Source: Anaerolineae bacterium
GTDB lineage: Bacteria > Chloroflexota > Anaerolineae > Aggregatilineales > UBA2796
Length of the DNA: 64,000 nt
Direction of reading: 5' to 3'
Assembly: GCA_019637615.1 (NCBI GenBank)
Contig: JAHBVJ010000017.1
Location: 1-64,000 of the forward strand
Shown here: positions 41,582 to 50,607 of the stretch, piece after piece
How positions within the stretch are numbered: position 1 is the first letter of the stretch
Layout: every line of letters begins with the position of its first letter
Made by a program: the position numbers and the translations under genes
Notes under the pieces: generated by a model
The model's input: the letters and a program-made list of their open reading frames with translations, nothing else
Database searches by the model: none
Told to the model about the DNA's origin: nothing

Positions 41582-42040
41582 ATGGCTACCCTTACATTTG
41601 AACAAGCTGCCGAACGTTTTCATCAGGCCGGTATGCGCATGACCAAAGCGCGCGAATCGCTGCTGAAATTGGTATTGGAAAGCAGCGATCCATTCTCGGT
41701 GAAAACGCTGCACGAACGTGCCGACAGCGCTGGTCTGGATATGCACCTCGCCACCGTGCATCGTAATCTGGCGGAATTTGTAGAGGTCGGGATCGTCGAT
41801 AAGCTGCCGAGCGAGGACAATAACCTGTTTTCGCTGCATGTGGAGAACGAGGCAGGCGCGCATGTCTTCTGCTTGGACTGCCGGAATCTCGTCCCGCTGG
41901 CAGGCACGACCTTCAACAACGGCGAACAACTCCACGCGCTGACAGAAGCGCTGATGCAGCGCGGATTCGACGCTTCCACCGTCCGCTTGATGCTGGCGGC
42001 GCACTGCAAGACGCAATCGTGCGCTAAAGGGGATGGTTAG
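41582..42040 (+). CDS. Fur-family transcriptional regulator 1
   Basis: 152 residues. The winged helix ends in MHLATVHRNLAEFVEVGIVD, the Fur recognition helix pattern. The dimerisation domain has AGAHVFCLDCRNLVPLAG, with one CxxC pair, and ends AHCKTQSC. Several of the usual regulatory His residues (HHDH motif) are missing, so its metal response may differ from true Fur. It is co-directional with the DtxR gene 25 bp upstream. An alternative is a PerR- or Zur-like regulator. Confidence 0.88.
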   Translation: MATLTFEQAAERFHQAGMRMTKARESLLKLVLESSDPFSVKTLHERADSAGLDMHLATVHRNLAEFVEVGIVDKLPSEDNNLFSLHVENEAGAHVFCLDCRNLVPLAGTTFNNGEQLHALTEALMQRGFDASTVRLMLAAHCKTQSCAKGDG

Positions 42041-42131
42041 CCTAGTTTGATCCTGTGGGCGAATGAAAACAGACTTACCCTCAGTCCCTCTCCATTGTCA
42101 TTTCATACTCCGACACTTTTAAGGAAGTGTA

Positions 42132-42168
42132 GCCCGCCGATGAATCGGATGGGCTGAAATCAGGGTGG
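42132..42168. repeat. GCCCGCCGATGAATCGG repeat, copy 2
   Basis: Near-identical to 5680-5717 in element A. It begins a 620-bp gap (42041-42752) filled with repeat fragments and no gene I can support. Confidence 0.6.
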
Positions 42169-42207
42169 CAAGGTGGCGAAGCGCGATGGAATCGGGTCGA
42201 TAGCGCC

Positions 42208-42257
42208 GCCCGACGTTGAAACGTCAGGCTTAGAGAACGAAGTCCCGAATGGGACTC
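42208..42257. repeat. half-copy of the composite repeat
   Basis: CCCGACGTTGAAACGTCAGG, TTAGAGAACGAA and the GTCCCGAATGGGAC hairpin, without the second half. Confidence 0.75.
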
Positions 42258-42618
42258 AGCCCCTCAAAAGGGAAAGCAAGCCAGCCAAGCGTAACGTGTT
42301 GTGAAAGCATAAAGAGTGTCGGAGGGTGAACGACTCCCTCACCTGACTTCCCTGTTTCTTGTCCTGCTCGACCCCTTTCCTCCTTCCACTAGCTCCCTTA
42401 AAACTGTCGGAGCGTGAAGCAAGCGGTAAGGGGGATTAATCGATCCAGTTGAAGGCATTGTGCTGTAATAACTGCGCTGTATGCCCTTGCGTCAAGAATG
42501 ATAGGTCAATCGGTGAGGGTTTGCCGAGAAAACAGGCCGCCCCGCGAAATATCTCCGTAAGATTGTTAGAATTTAATCGCGGTTGAGATTTGACAGCGTG
42601 AGTTTCGGATTGATTGAC

Positions 42619-42667
42619 GCCCGACACTGAAGTATCAGGCTTAGAGAACGAAGTCCCTGCGGGACTC
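42619..42667. repeat. half-copy of the composite repeat
   Basis: CCCGACACTGAAGTATCAGG, TTAGAGAACGAA and GTCCCTGCGGGAC. Confidence 0.75.
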
Positions 42668-42752
42668 AGACGCTAGGACGGTCTGGTCGATATTTTCCCG
42701 CCGAAACTCAGGTTTGCTCTATTGGCGTTGGTATTTCCGGCGGAGGCAGATG

Positions 42753-44852
42753 ATGTGGCGCAAGTATGTGCGGTGGGCGCTGGTGATGATCATCAGCGTG
42801 TTGAGTTTGACGAGCAGAATCACGTCGCAAGCAAGCACAGAAGCGATGGATGAACGACCTATGCGGTTACAAACTTACGAAGGCAAAGTCCGCGCACCTG
42901 AGTTCCCAACTGGCTTAGACTGGATCAACACCGACGCGCCGATCACGATGGCGTCGCTGGTGGGCAAAGTGGTCATGCTGGACTTCTGGACGTACGGCTG
43001 CATCAACTGCATTCACGTGATCCCCGATTTGAAGAAATTGGAAGCGGAATTCCCGAATGAACTGGTGGTGATCGGCGTGCATTCCGCCAAATTCTCCAAC
43101 GAGAAGAACACGGAAAATATCCGCAACATCACGCAGCGGTACGGCGTCACGCATCCGGTGGTCAACGATAAAGACTTCGCGATCTGGAATGCCTACGCGG
43201 TGAATGCGTGGCCTACGCTGATGTTGATCGATCCGGCGGGCAAGGTGTTCGGCTATCATGCGGGCGAGGGCGTATATGACGCCGCGCATGATGTGGTCAA
43301 GGGGATGATCGATGAGTTCAAGGCGAAGAATCTGATCAATGAGACGCCGATCACGTTCCAAGCGAAGCCAGCCGAGCAAGCCGCGACGGATTTGCTGTTC
43401 CCCGGCAAGGTGCTGGCGGACGCGGCGAATAATCGGCTGTTCATCAGCGACAGCAACCACAACCGGATCATCATCACGACGCTGGACACCTTCGAGATTC
43501 AGGCGGTGATCGGCAGTGGCGAGGCGGCGCTGACCGATGGCGATTATGCGACGGCGGCGTTCAATGGCCCGCAAGGCTTGGCGCTGAACACGGACGGCAA
43601 AACGCTGTACGTGGCAGACACGAAGAATCACGCCATCCGCGCGGTCGATCTGACGGCACAGCAAGTCAAACGGATCGCGGGGACAGGCGAACAAAATCTG
43701 AACGAGCCGAAAGAAGGCCGCGCGACCGAGATTCAACTGGCGTCGCCGTGGGATCTGGTATACGTGAAGGACGTGCTGTACATCGCGATGGCGGGTGTGC
43801 ATCAATTGTGGCGGCTAAATCTGGTGGCGGGGACGATCCAGCCACATGCGGGTAGTCGCGCCGAGGGCATCCTCGACGGGGCGCTGCTGGATGCACAATT
43901 GGCGCAGCCGAGCGGGATCGCGACGGATGGCAACTTGCTGTATTTTGCCGATTCAGAATCGAGTTCGATCCGAATTGCGGACATCAGCCCGACAGGCACA
44001 GTGCGCACGGTGGTGGGGCAGGATTTGTTCATTTTTGGTGACGAAGATGGGCGGGGCAGCGCAGTCCGGTTGCAGCACCCGCTCGGCGTGACGGTGGGCG
44101 AAGACGGCAAACTGTACATCGCGGACACGTACAACAGCAAGATCAAGGTGATCGTGCCGAAGGATTTCACCAGCACGACGTTGGCGGGCAGCGAAGAAGG
44201 ATTCAAGGACGGTAAAGGTGCTGAGGCGCAGTTTTATGAACCGGGCGGGTTGAGCTACGCCGCTGGTAAGCTGTACGTAGCGGACACGAATAACAACGCG
44301 ATCCGCGTGGTGGACGTGGCGACGGGCGAGGTGAGCACGGTCAAGTTCGCGAATCCTGAAGTGTTGGCGGCGGATACGGCTTCGACGGACGATGGCAGCG
44401 ATGACGGAGCGATTGATTTCACCAAGCCGAGCGCGGATTTTTACGGCGACGAGATCAAGCTCGATCCGGTGGAGGTCGCGCCGGGGCAGGGTACGTTGAT
44501 CCTGAATTTCACGTTCCCTGACGGTTACAAGGTGAACAACCTCGCACCGTTCACGCTGGTCATTTACAATACGAGCGAGGTGGCGCATGTGGAAGACAAA
44601 GACAACGATATGCGCGCCGTCGAGCCGCCGCTGCCGCTGCAAATCCCGATCACGTTCAAGCAAGGCGAGTCCACGCTGATTTATGATGTGACGGTGGTGT
44701 ACTGCGAGGCGATCAATCCGCAGGTGTGCTTCTTCGGGACGATGCGGTTCGATGTGCCGTTGAAGGTGGTGGACGGCGCGGCATCGCCAGACGTGAAAAT
44801 CGATTACGCGGTGCAGATTCCGGCGACACCGGGAAGTTCGATAGGAAATTAG
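42753..44852 (+). CDS. NHLRC2-like protein: thioredoxin-like domain plus NHL propeller
   Basis: About 699 residues from ATG 42753, 6 nt after GGAGG; the ATG at 42750 is also possible. A hydrophobic N-terminus (ALVMIISVLSL) suggests export. Then a thioredoxin-like domain of the AhpC/TlpA type, MLDFWTYGCINCIHVIPDL with CINC at about 83-86, followed by an NHL propeller of five or six blades (LADAANNRLFISDSNHNRII, LALNTDGKTLYVADTKNHAI, VGEDGKLYIADTYNSKIKVI). The C-terminal beta domain completes the order of human NHLRC2. Redox or chaperone function outside the membrane is possible; the substrate is unknown. Confidence 0.88.
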   Translation: MWRKYVRWALVMIISVLSLTSRITSQASTEAMDERPMRLQTYEGKVRAPEFPTGLDWINTDAPITMASLVGKVVMLDFWTYGCINCIHVIPDLKKLEAEFPNELVVIGVHSAKFSNEKNTENIRNITQRYGVTHPVVNDKDFAIWNAYAVNAWPTLMLIDPAGKVFGYHAGEGVYDAAHDVVKGMIDEFKAKNLINETPITFQAKPAEQAATDLLFPGKVLADAANNRLFISDSNHNRIIITTLDTFEIQAVIGSGEAALTDGDYATAAFNGPQGLALNTDGKTLYVADTKNHAIRAVDLTAQQVKRIAGTGEQNLNEPKEGRATEIQLASPWDLVYVKDVLYIAMAGVHQLWRLNLVAGTIQPHAGSRAEGILDGALLDAQLAQPSGIATDGNLLYFADSESSSIRIADISPTGTVRTVVGQDLFIFGDEDGRGSAVRLQHPLGVTVGEDGKLYIADTYNSKIKVIVPKDFTSTTLAGSEEGFKDGKGAEAQFYEPGGLSYAAGKLYVADTNNNAIRVVDVATGEVSTVKFANPEVLAADTASTDDGSDDGAIDFTKPSADFYGDEIKLDPVEVAPGQGTLILNFTFPDGYKVNNLAPFTLVIYNTSEVAHVEDKDNDMRAVEPPLPLQIPITFKQGESTLIYDVTVVYCEAINPQVCFFGTMRFDVPLKVVDGAASPDVKIDYAVQIPATPGSSIGN

Positions 44853-44887
44853 GCCGCGAAGTACGTGCGGGATTCAAGCGCGGGTAG

Positions 44888-46264
44888 ATGCAGACGTGGA
44901 GGGATGGTCAGTCGTTGAAGAATAGGTCAGCGGGATTATCGCGGTTGGGAATCGGCGCGATTTTGGTGTTGATCGGGCTGGCGGCGTGGATCGTGGTTGG
45001 CGGGGCGGTGTTGATCGACTCGTTGTTCGTGCCGACGCCGACGATTGCCCCAACTAGCGCGCCGACCAACGTGCCAACACAAGTGGCGTTGGTGCCGACG
45101 GAGACGCCGACGACGGTTCCAAGTGCGACCAACTCGATGACGGATACCGCCGCACCGACGCTGACAGCGACGATTCCGCAGGTAGTCACCGTGACGCCGC
45201 TGATGGTGACGACGCAAGCGCCCACCAGTGAAGCACAACTCCCAGAAGTCAGCGCGACGAGCCAGCAGACGGCGGAACCCGTCTATTTGATCGTGACGGC
45301 AACCGCGACGCCCGCTTGCCAGCCGCCAGCAGGATGGGTGGCGTATCAAGTTACGGAAGGCGATACACTGTTCGGCTTCCAGCTCGGATCGAATAACACC
45401 GTGACCGTCGCGGACATCATGCAGGCGAACTGCTTGACGAGCAAGATGCTGTCGCTCGGTCAGGTGGTGTTTCTGCCAGCGGGCGTGGCGGATCAATCGC
45501 CCAAGGTGGACGAGAGCAGCGTTGGCAGTGAGTTGCCAACGGGGCCGAGCCGTGCCGCTAACTGCCCCTGCACGATCACTGTGCGGCAAGGCTGGCGTTT
45601 GGAGCAGATCGCGGCGCTGATCGACCGTCAGCCGGTGAGCTTCAGCGGGCGGGATTTTCTGGCGGCGGTGGGGTCGAATGCGCCCGTTTCAGCGGAATTC
45701 GGATTCCTCAGCAGCCGACCAGCCGGAAAATCGCTGGAAGGGTTCATGTTCCCCGGCGAGTACACGGTAGAAAACGCGACATCAGCGGTGGAATTCCGCG
45801 ATATGCTGCTGCGGGCGTTCGCCGCCAACGTGACGCCGGACATCCAAGCTGCGCTGACTTCGCACGGGCTGTCGCTGTGGGAAGCGGTCAACATGGCGTC
45901 GATCATCCAGCGCGAGTCGTATACGGCGGAGGCGCAGAAGATCATCGCCAGCATCTTCTATAACCGTCGCGCGCGTGGGATGGGACTCGGATCGTTCGTG
46001 ACGTTGCAATATGCGTTGGGCAGCGCGGGCAATTGGTGGCCCCGCATCACGAAGGCGAATATCAACACGGATACGCCGTACGCCACGCATCGCTACAAGG
46101 GACTACCGCCTACGCCCGTGAGCAATCCGGGCTTGACGGCGCTGCTGGCGGTGGGCTACCCCGCGCAGACGGATTACCTGTATATGAGCGCCAAGTGCGA
46201 CGGCAGCGGCAATTTCTACGCGCGGACGTATGAGGAATTCCAGCAAGGCTTGAATTGTAATTGA
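44888..46264 (+). CDS. MltG-like endolytic transglycosylase with LysM domain
   Basis: 458 residues. One N-terminal membrane helix (about 20-45) is followed by a Thr/Pro-rich stretch of about 90 residues. A LysM domain follows (WVAYQVTEGDTLFGFQLG to LSLGQVVFLP). The C-terminal YceG/MltG domain has NMASIIQRESYTAEAQKIIA, where the Glu of RES matches the catalytic Glu of EKE in E. coli MltG while the preceding Glu is Gln, then FYNRRARGMGLGSFVTLQYA, NTDTPYATHRYKGLPPTPVS and PAQTDYLYMSA. It probably cleaves nascent glycan strands. A LysM ahead of MltG is typical of Chloroflexota and Firmicutes proteins. Confidence 0.85.
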   Translation: MQTWRDGQSLKNRSAGLSRLGIGAILVLIGLAAWIVVGGAVLIDSLFVPTPTIAPTSAPTNVPTQVALVPTETPTTVPSATNSMTDTAAPTLTATIPQVVTVTPLMVTTQAPTSEAQLPEVSATSQQTAEPVYLIVTATATPACQPPAGWVAYQVTEGDTLFGFQLGSNNTVTVADIMQANCLTSKMLSLGQVVFLPAGVADQSPKVDESSVGSELPTGPSRAANCPCTITVRQGWRLEQIAALIDRQPVSFSGRDFLAAVGSNAPVSAEFGFLSSRPAGKSLEGFMFPGEYTVENATSAVEFRDMLLRAFAANVTPDIQAALTSHGLSLWEAVNMASIIQRESYTAEAQKIIASIFYNRRARGMGLGSFVTLQYALGSAGNWWPRITKANINTDTPYATHRYKGLPPTPVSNPGLTALLAVGYPAQTDYLYMSAKCDGSGNFYARTYEEFQQGLNCN

Positions 46265-46269
46265 CCTTA

Positions 46270-46312
46270 CGCAACCTCCCCCTGACCCCTCTCCGCTTCG
46301 CAACGAGGGGGA
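46270..46312. repeat. palindromic repeat, CGCTTCGCAACG variant
   Basis: CCTCCCCCTGACCCCTCTCC, GCTTCGCAACG and AGGGGGAAC, the same variant as 7772-7813. Confidence 0.75.
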
Positions 46313-46468
46313 ACTGAGTGATAACGTGGACGCATTTTTCCATCATCGCCGTAGGTAAGGTACAACCTGCGTAAAGTGAACTGCAATTGAGGTGTCGGCT
46401 GCAACAAATCCTCGGTGCGATGCGTAATGGATTGTGAAAGATAGAGCAAAGCAAGAGGAGTGCAGCAG

Positions 46469-46618
46469 ATGAACGCGAAAGTAGAAGGCACCCTAGAAAT
46501 CGTGGCGGCGCTGATCGTGCTGTTCAGCGCGATGTGGGATGCACGCGTATCCGCCATCGTCGCTATCGCGGCGTTGGTGGCGTTTGGCGTCTACAAGTTC
46601 GCTCAGACCAGCAGATGA
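46469..46618 (+). CDS. 49-residue two-helix membrane protein, unknown
   Basis: ATG 46469 follows AAGAGGAG (46453-46460) with 8-nt spacing, an excellent ribosome binding site. The peptide begins MNAKVEGTLE, has two hydrophobic segments (IVAALIVLFSAM and VSAIVAIAALVAFGVY) around a WDARV turn, and ends KFAQTSR. It has no recognised family. It is followed by a 120-bp gap. Confidence 0.6.
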   Translation: MNAKVEGTLEIVAALIVLFSAMWDARVSAIVAIAALVAFGVYKFAQTSR

Positions 46619-46740
46619 TCCCTGCACGAGGGAAGGCTAGGCCAGTGTATCCACAGATACCGAAGTAAAGCACGCTTGTAATCGTGTTGTGAGACGGTCA
46701 CCTGTGGATATACGCTATAGTATATTCACATCTTGATACC

Positions 46741-47154
46741 ATGAGCTGCGTTATGAATCTCATTGCTCCGCCGTTTGGCACTGACGCCCCAGATTGTTCT
46801 CTCGACATCCTTGATAACAACCTGTATTTCATTACTTTTCATACAAGCACACGCGCTGCCGCTGATGCTTTCGTCGCTAATTTAGGTTGGGTCTACGCGC
46901 GGTCGGTGGAAACGGCAACCCCGTTCGACTGCCTGATTGATGCTTCACACGCTACGGTGTCGATCACGTATCTGATGCGTGGCGTCCGGTCGGTGGTGGC
47001 GAAATTCCCCGTCCGCCCAAGCAACAAGATCGCCATCGTCATGAACCACGATTATGTGGTGCTGGTCGAATATTTTCTCAAGCTGCTACCGTCGCCAAAT
47101 CCGGTTCACTTCTTCCAGACCAAGGAAGCCGCGCTGGAGTGGCTCCGCGCCTAG
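46741..47154 (+). CDS. STAS/SpoIIAA-like protein
   Basis: 137 residues. The fold pattern is alternating beta strands and helices as in SpoIIAA-like proteins: LDILDNNLYFITFHTSTRAA, FDCLIDASHATVSITYLMRG, KIAIVMNHDYVVLVEYFLK and HFFQTKEAALEWLRA, the last being the standard final helix. There is no clear phosphorylatable Ser in a DxS motif. A similar small protein is at 56001-56396. Role unknown. Confidence 0.55.
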   Translation: MSCVMNLIAPPFGTDAPDCSLDILDNNLYFITFHTSTRAAADAFVANLGWVYARSVETATPFDCLIDASHATVSITYLMRGVRSVVAKFPVRPSNKIAIVMNHDYVVLVEYFLKLLPSPNPVHFFQTKEAALEWLRA

Positions 47155-47205
47155 CTTTGATCTAGGCGCGGCTTCGCGTCGATCACGCGGCAGGACAATC
47201 GATCT

Positions 47206-47344
47206 CCGACAATGAATTGTCGGGCTTAGCTTACGAAGTCCCTGCGGGACTCAAGAATTTGCGTTGGCGTGATCGGCGTATTCCTGCCTTATTTTTTAAA
47301 GACCATAAGCGTCAGGCTTAGAGAACGAAGTCTCTACGGGACTC
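47206..47344. repeat. composite ~140-bp repeat, copy 3
   Basis: Same order as 7594-7736 and 30858-31000: CCGACAATGAATTGTCGG hairpin, GTCCCTGCGGGAC, GTTGGCGTGATCGGCGTATT, T-run, GCGTCAGGCTTAGAGAACGA and GTCTCTACGGGAC. It fills most of the 324-bp gap before the oxidoreductase gene. Confidence 0.8.
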
Positions 47345-47478
47345 CCGCTTATCACAACCGATGATGTGGTGGCCGCTGTCAGCTGATAGGATGCTGAGTG
47401 TCTATCCGCAGCTCAGGTTACAATAGGTCAGCGCACATAACGAGCGTAGACCAAGATTCACCTCGGTTAGGATACCTT

Positions 47479-48423
47479 ATGCGATCCCTAAAATTTGGCA
47501 TTACGACACCTCCTCACTACGTCTCATACGGGGAGTTATTGCAGGTCTGGCAGCGTGCCGACGCGCTCGGTTACGATTCGGCGTGGCTATTCGATCATTT
47601 CTTGCCGATCAACGGCGATCCCAACGGGCCGTGCTTCGAGGGATGGACGATGATGACGGCGCTGGCTATGCAGACGCAGCGGATTCACGTGGGCTGCTTG
47701 GTAATGGCGATGGGCTACCGCAATCCGGCGCTGCTGGCGAAGATGGGCGCGACGGCAGACATCGTGACTGGTGGGCGCTTGGAACTGGCGTTAGGAGCGG
47801 GGTGGTTCGAGCAGGAAGCCCGCGCGTACAATATCGATTTCCCCGCTACGGGCACGCGGTTGAAGCAGCTTGAAGAAGGCATTCAGGTGATCCGGTCATT
47901 GTGGACGAACGAAACCAGCAGTTTTCATGGGCAGCACTACCAGCTTGAGAATGCCCGCTGCGATCCTAAGCCAGTGCAACGACCAACACCGACGATCTGG
48001 GTCGGGGGACAAGGCGAGAAGGTGACACTGCGAATCGTGGCGCAGCACGCGGATGGCTGGGATATGGATATGGCGGAGATCGGGCAGTACAAGCGCAAAC
48101 TCGACATTCTGAACGAACACTGCGCCAAGTTCGGACGTGATCCTAAAACCGTACGCAAGATGATTCATTTCTCCGCGATCATCCATCACGACGAGCGGAT
48201 TGTACGGGCACAGGCCGAACAGCGCGCCCGCGCATGGAACCGGAGTGTCGAAGAGTTGCATCACGTGTCGTTGATCGGCACGCCAGCACAATGCGCCGAA
48301 CATCTTCAGCAGTTTGTCGAGCTTGGCACCGAACACTTCGTGTTGAGCATCGCGCCGCCGTATGATATGACGATGCTGGAATTGTATGTGGGCGAAGTCG
48401 CCGCCGCGCTCAAACGCCAATAG
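47479..48423 (+). CDS. LLM-class F420-dependent oxidoreductase
   Basis: About 314 residues from ATG 47479 (TTAGGAT upstream). The bacterial luciferase-like TIM barrel shows as WQRADALGYDSAWLFDHF, HVGCLVMAMGYRNPALLAKM, TADIVTGGRLELALGAGWFE (the strand near the cofactor site), PTIWVGGQGEKVTLRIVAQH and SLIGTPAQCAEHLQQF. This set is usual for F420-dependent members. The substrate cannot be predicted. Upstream repeat copy 3 has no visible effect on the gene. Confidence 0.88.
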   Translation: MRSLKFGITTPPHYVSYGELLQVWQRADALGYDSAWLFDHFLPINGDPNGPCFEGWTMMTALAMQTQRIHVGCLVMAMGYRNPALLAKMGATADIVTGGRLELALGAGWFEQEARAYNIDFPATGTRLKQLEEGIQVIRSLWTNETSSFHGQHYQLENARCDPKPVQRPTPTIWVGGQGEKVTLRIVAQHADGWDMDMAEIGQYKRKLDILNEHCAKFGRDPKTVRKMIHFSAIIHHDERIVRAQAEQRARAWNRSVEELHHVSLIGTPAQCAEHLQQFVELGTEHFVLSIAPPYDMTMLELYVGEVAAALKRQ

Positions 48424-48513
48424 AAATCTCTTTGGCATCCTTGTGTGCAAACTGACGCTCACTCGCTATGATCAGCCTCTACTTACGCTTATTTTTCCGT
48501 TTTTGGAGGCTGA

Positions 48514-49491
48514 ATGACACGTTCAATTCTCATCGACACCGATACGGCCTCGGATGATGCTGTAGCGATCCTGATGGCGGCACGCACGCCCGACATCGAC
48601 ATCAAGGCGGTGACCATCGTGGCGGGGAATATGCCCGTCGCGCAGGCAAGTTTAAACGCACGCTATACGCTGGAACTGTGCGGTAAGACGGATGTGCCCG
48701 TTTATCATGGCGCGGATGCTCCGTTGATGCGCGATGTATACCGCGCCTACTTCTTCCACGGCCCGGACGGCATGGGCAACATGAATTATCCCGCGCCGAA
48801 GATGCAGCCGAAATCTGATCATGCCGTTGACGCGATGATCGAGACGATCAAGGCGAATCCGGGGATCATGCTCGTCACACTGGGGCCAATGACGAATGTG
48901 GCGCTGGCACTGGCGAAAGCGCCGGAGATCGCCAAAAACGTCAGCCGCTGTGTGGTGATGGGCGGAGCGGCTAACGTGGTCGGGAATGTGACGCCCGCCG
49001 CCGAATATAACATCTGGTGCGATCCCGAAGCGGCGCGGATGGCGTTCCGATCTGATTTGCCGATTGAGATGGTGGGTTGGGAGTTGTGTCGCGGTGAGGC
49101 GAACCTGAGCGATGAGGAAATGCGCTACTGCAAAGAGACGATCAACACGAGCTATTCAAATTTCGCGATTGACTGTAATTTTTCGGCTCTGGAAGCGAAC
49201 CGCAACTGGCTCGGTGATCCGGGACTCGGCTTGCCCGACCCGACGGCGATGGCGATTGCTATCGATCCGACGATTTGCACACGCAGCAGTAAACACTACG
49301 TCGAGATCGAATGCGACGGCACGTATACGCGCGGCATGACTGTGATCGATCAGTGCAACGTAACAGACTACGACACGGAAAATGTCGCCATGTGGCAGCC
49401 CATCGTCAAGAAGGGCAAGCCACATGTCACGATCTGCTGGTCGCTGGACGCCAAACGCTGGAAGGAACTGCTGTATAAGTGCCTGAGCTAA
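48514..49491 (+). CDS. inosine/uridine-preferring nucleoside hydrolase
   Basis: 325 residues. IDTDTASDDAVAIL at the N-terminus is the Ca-binding DTDxxxDD motif. VTLGPMTNVALAL, VMGGAANVVGNVTPAAEYNI and DPEAARMAF are standard for the family. It cleaves the N-glycosidic bond of ribonucleosides to give base and ribose for salvage. A GGAGG sequence precedes the ATG. It is a single gene. Confidence 0.93.
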   Translation: MTRSILIDTDTASDDAVAILMAARTPDIDIKAVTIVAGNMPVAQASLNARYTLELCGKTDVPVYHGADAPLMRDVYRAYFFHGPDGMGNMNYPAPKMQPKSDHAVDAMIETIKANPGIMLVTLGPMTNVALALAKAPEIAKNVSRCVVMGGAANVVGNVTPAAEYNIWCDPEAARMAFRSDLPIEMVGWELCRGEANLSDEEMRYCKETINTSYSNFAIDCNFSALEANRNWLGDPGLGLPDPTAMAIAIDPTICTRSSKHYVEIECDGTYTRGMTVIDQCNVTDYDTENVAMWQPIVKKGKPHVTICWSLDAKRWKELLYKCLS

Positions 49492-49504
49492 ACGCAGTCC
49501 AGCG

Positions 49505-49879
49505 CTAATTCGGATTATGCCGTGCTGCTTGCGCGCGTTGGATGAAGCGCACGGCATCTTCGATTTCTTGCAGCCAGCCTTGAATTTCCGGCGGTGCGGT
49601 TTGTTCGGCTTCGGCATAGGCGCGCTCAAGACTCGCTGCCAAGCGCGGATCGCCCTGCGAGAGCAAGCTGATCAGCGCTTCCCAACGATCCACCAAGAGC
49701 TGCACCTCGTTGTCCTGTACATCGCGGTAGAGATGCTGCTTTACCTCACTGAAGAACGCGCTTAAGGCTTCGCCCATTGCCCTGCGCTGGTCGAGCGTTT
49801 GATGTCCTTCTGCACGCGCTAGTTTGCGCTGCTGATCCTCGGTGAGAAATTGATCGAACCAATCTTCTGGCGGCTTCAT
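49505..49879 (-). CDS. TipAS-like helical domain protein
   Basis: About 124 residues from ATG 49879; a GTG at 49909 would add ten. WFDQFLTEDQQRKLARAEGH resembles the TipAS antibiotic-recognition domain, as does NEVQLLVDRWEALISLLSQG followed by GDPRLAASLERAYAEAE. It lacks the MerR DNA-binding part found in TipA. It is probably a small ligand-binding or unknown helical protein, convergent with the hydrolase gene. Confidence 0.55.
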   Translation of the reverse strand: MKPPEDWFDQFLTEDQQRKLARAEGHQTLDQRRAMGEALSAFFSEVKQHLYRDVQDNEVQLLVDRWEALISLLSQGDPRLAASLERAYAEAEQTAPPEIQGWLQEIEDAVRFIQRAQAARHNPN

Positions 49880-50084
49880 AATCCCTGCCTCATGCTGGTA
49901 ATGGGTCACAATGTTCGGTTAACCCTGATCATGCATCAAGATGGAGCAAGATGCTAGGGCGGGTAGAAAATGTGCAGCCTTTAGAACGTGATAGTGATGC
50001 TAACCACGCGTATGATGTGGAATAGAAAAGGTGATGTCCACCCAGATATGCTACAATAGAGCGAGAGTAAGAAGTGGATTTGTT

Positions 50085-50534
50085 ATGGTAAATCATGACT
50101 CGCCCGGCGTGCGTGCCTTGCGGAACGCGGGCTACAAATTGACCACCCCACGATTGACGATCATCGAGATATTGGAACAATATGGCGGGCACCTAACGTC
50201 TACCCGACTCGTTGATCTGGTGCAGGAACGCGACCCGTCGATTGGACGTGCCAGCGTGTTCCGTACGCTAGAGTTGATGATCAAATTGGGGATCATCTGG
50301 CCTACGCTGCAAGGTGGCTCCACCGTCAATTATATGTTGATGCCCGGTGGGCACCATCATCATATTATTTGTACGAATTGCAACAAGCTGATCGAATTTG
50401 CGGATTGTCATCTCGATGGGCTGATCAAAAGCGTCCAAGATGAGTACGGCGTTCGCATCGATGGGCACCTACTTGAGTTGTACGGAGTGTGCAGCGACTG
50501 CCGAGCACTACCAATGGTTAGAGAAACCAAATAG
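50085..50534 (+). CDS. Fur-family transcriptional regulator 2
   Basis: About 149 residues from ATG 50085; a GTG at 50031 would add 18. The winged helix includes RNAGYKLTTPRLTIIEILEQ and IGRASVFRTLELMIKLGIIW. The metal region has GGHHHHIICTNCNKLIEF with its CxxC pair and a second pair in YGVCSDCRA, so the structural Zn site is complete. The His-rich HHHH is like Fur and Zur. It stands apart from the other Fur gene at 41582. Confidence 0.9.
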   Translation: MVNHDSPGVRALRNAGYKLTTPRLTIIEILEQYGGHLTSTRLVDLVQERDPSIGRASVFRTLELMIKLGIIWPTLQGGSTVNYMLMPGGHHHHIICTNCNKLIEFADCHLDGLIKSVQDEYGVRIDGHLLELYGVCSDCRALPMVRETK

Positions 50535-50607
50535 TAGTTGTTCGCGGTTGAAGATACACTAGAGTTGCCAAGTTAGTAACTCATTTGCACAGGATGCGGA
50601 TTGCGCT

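Noticed and set aside
42436..42627. 63-codon minus-strand frame between two half repeats
   Set aside because: It starts inside a composite repeat with GTG, has no ribosome binding site and matches no family known to me.
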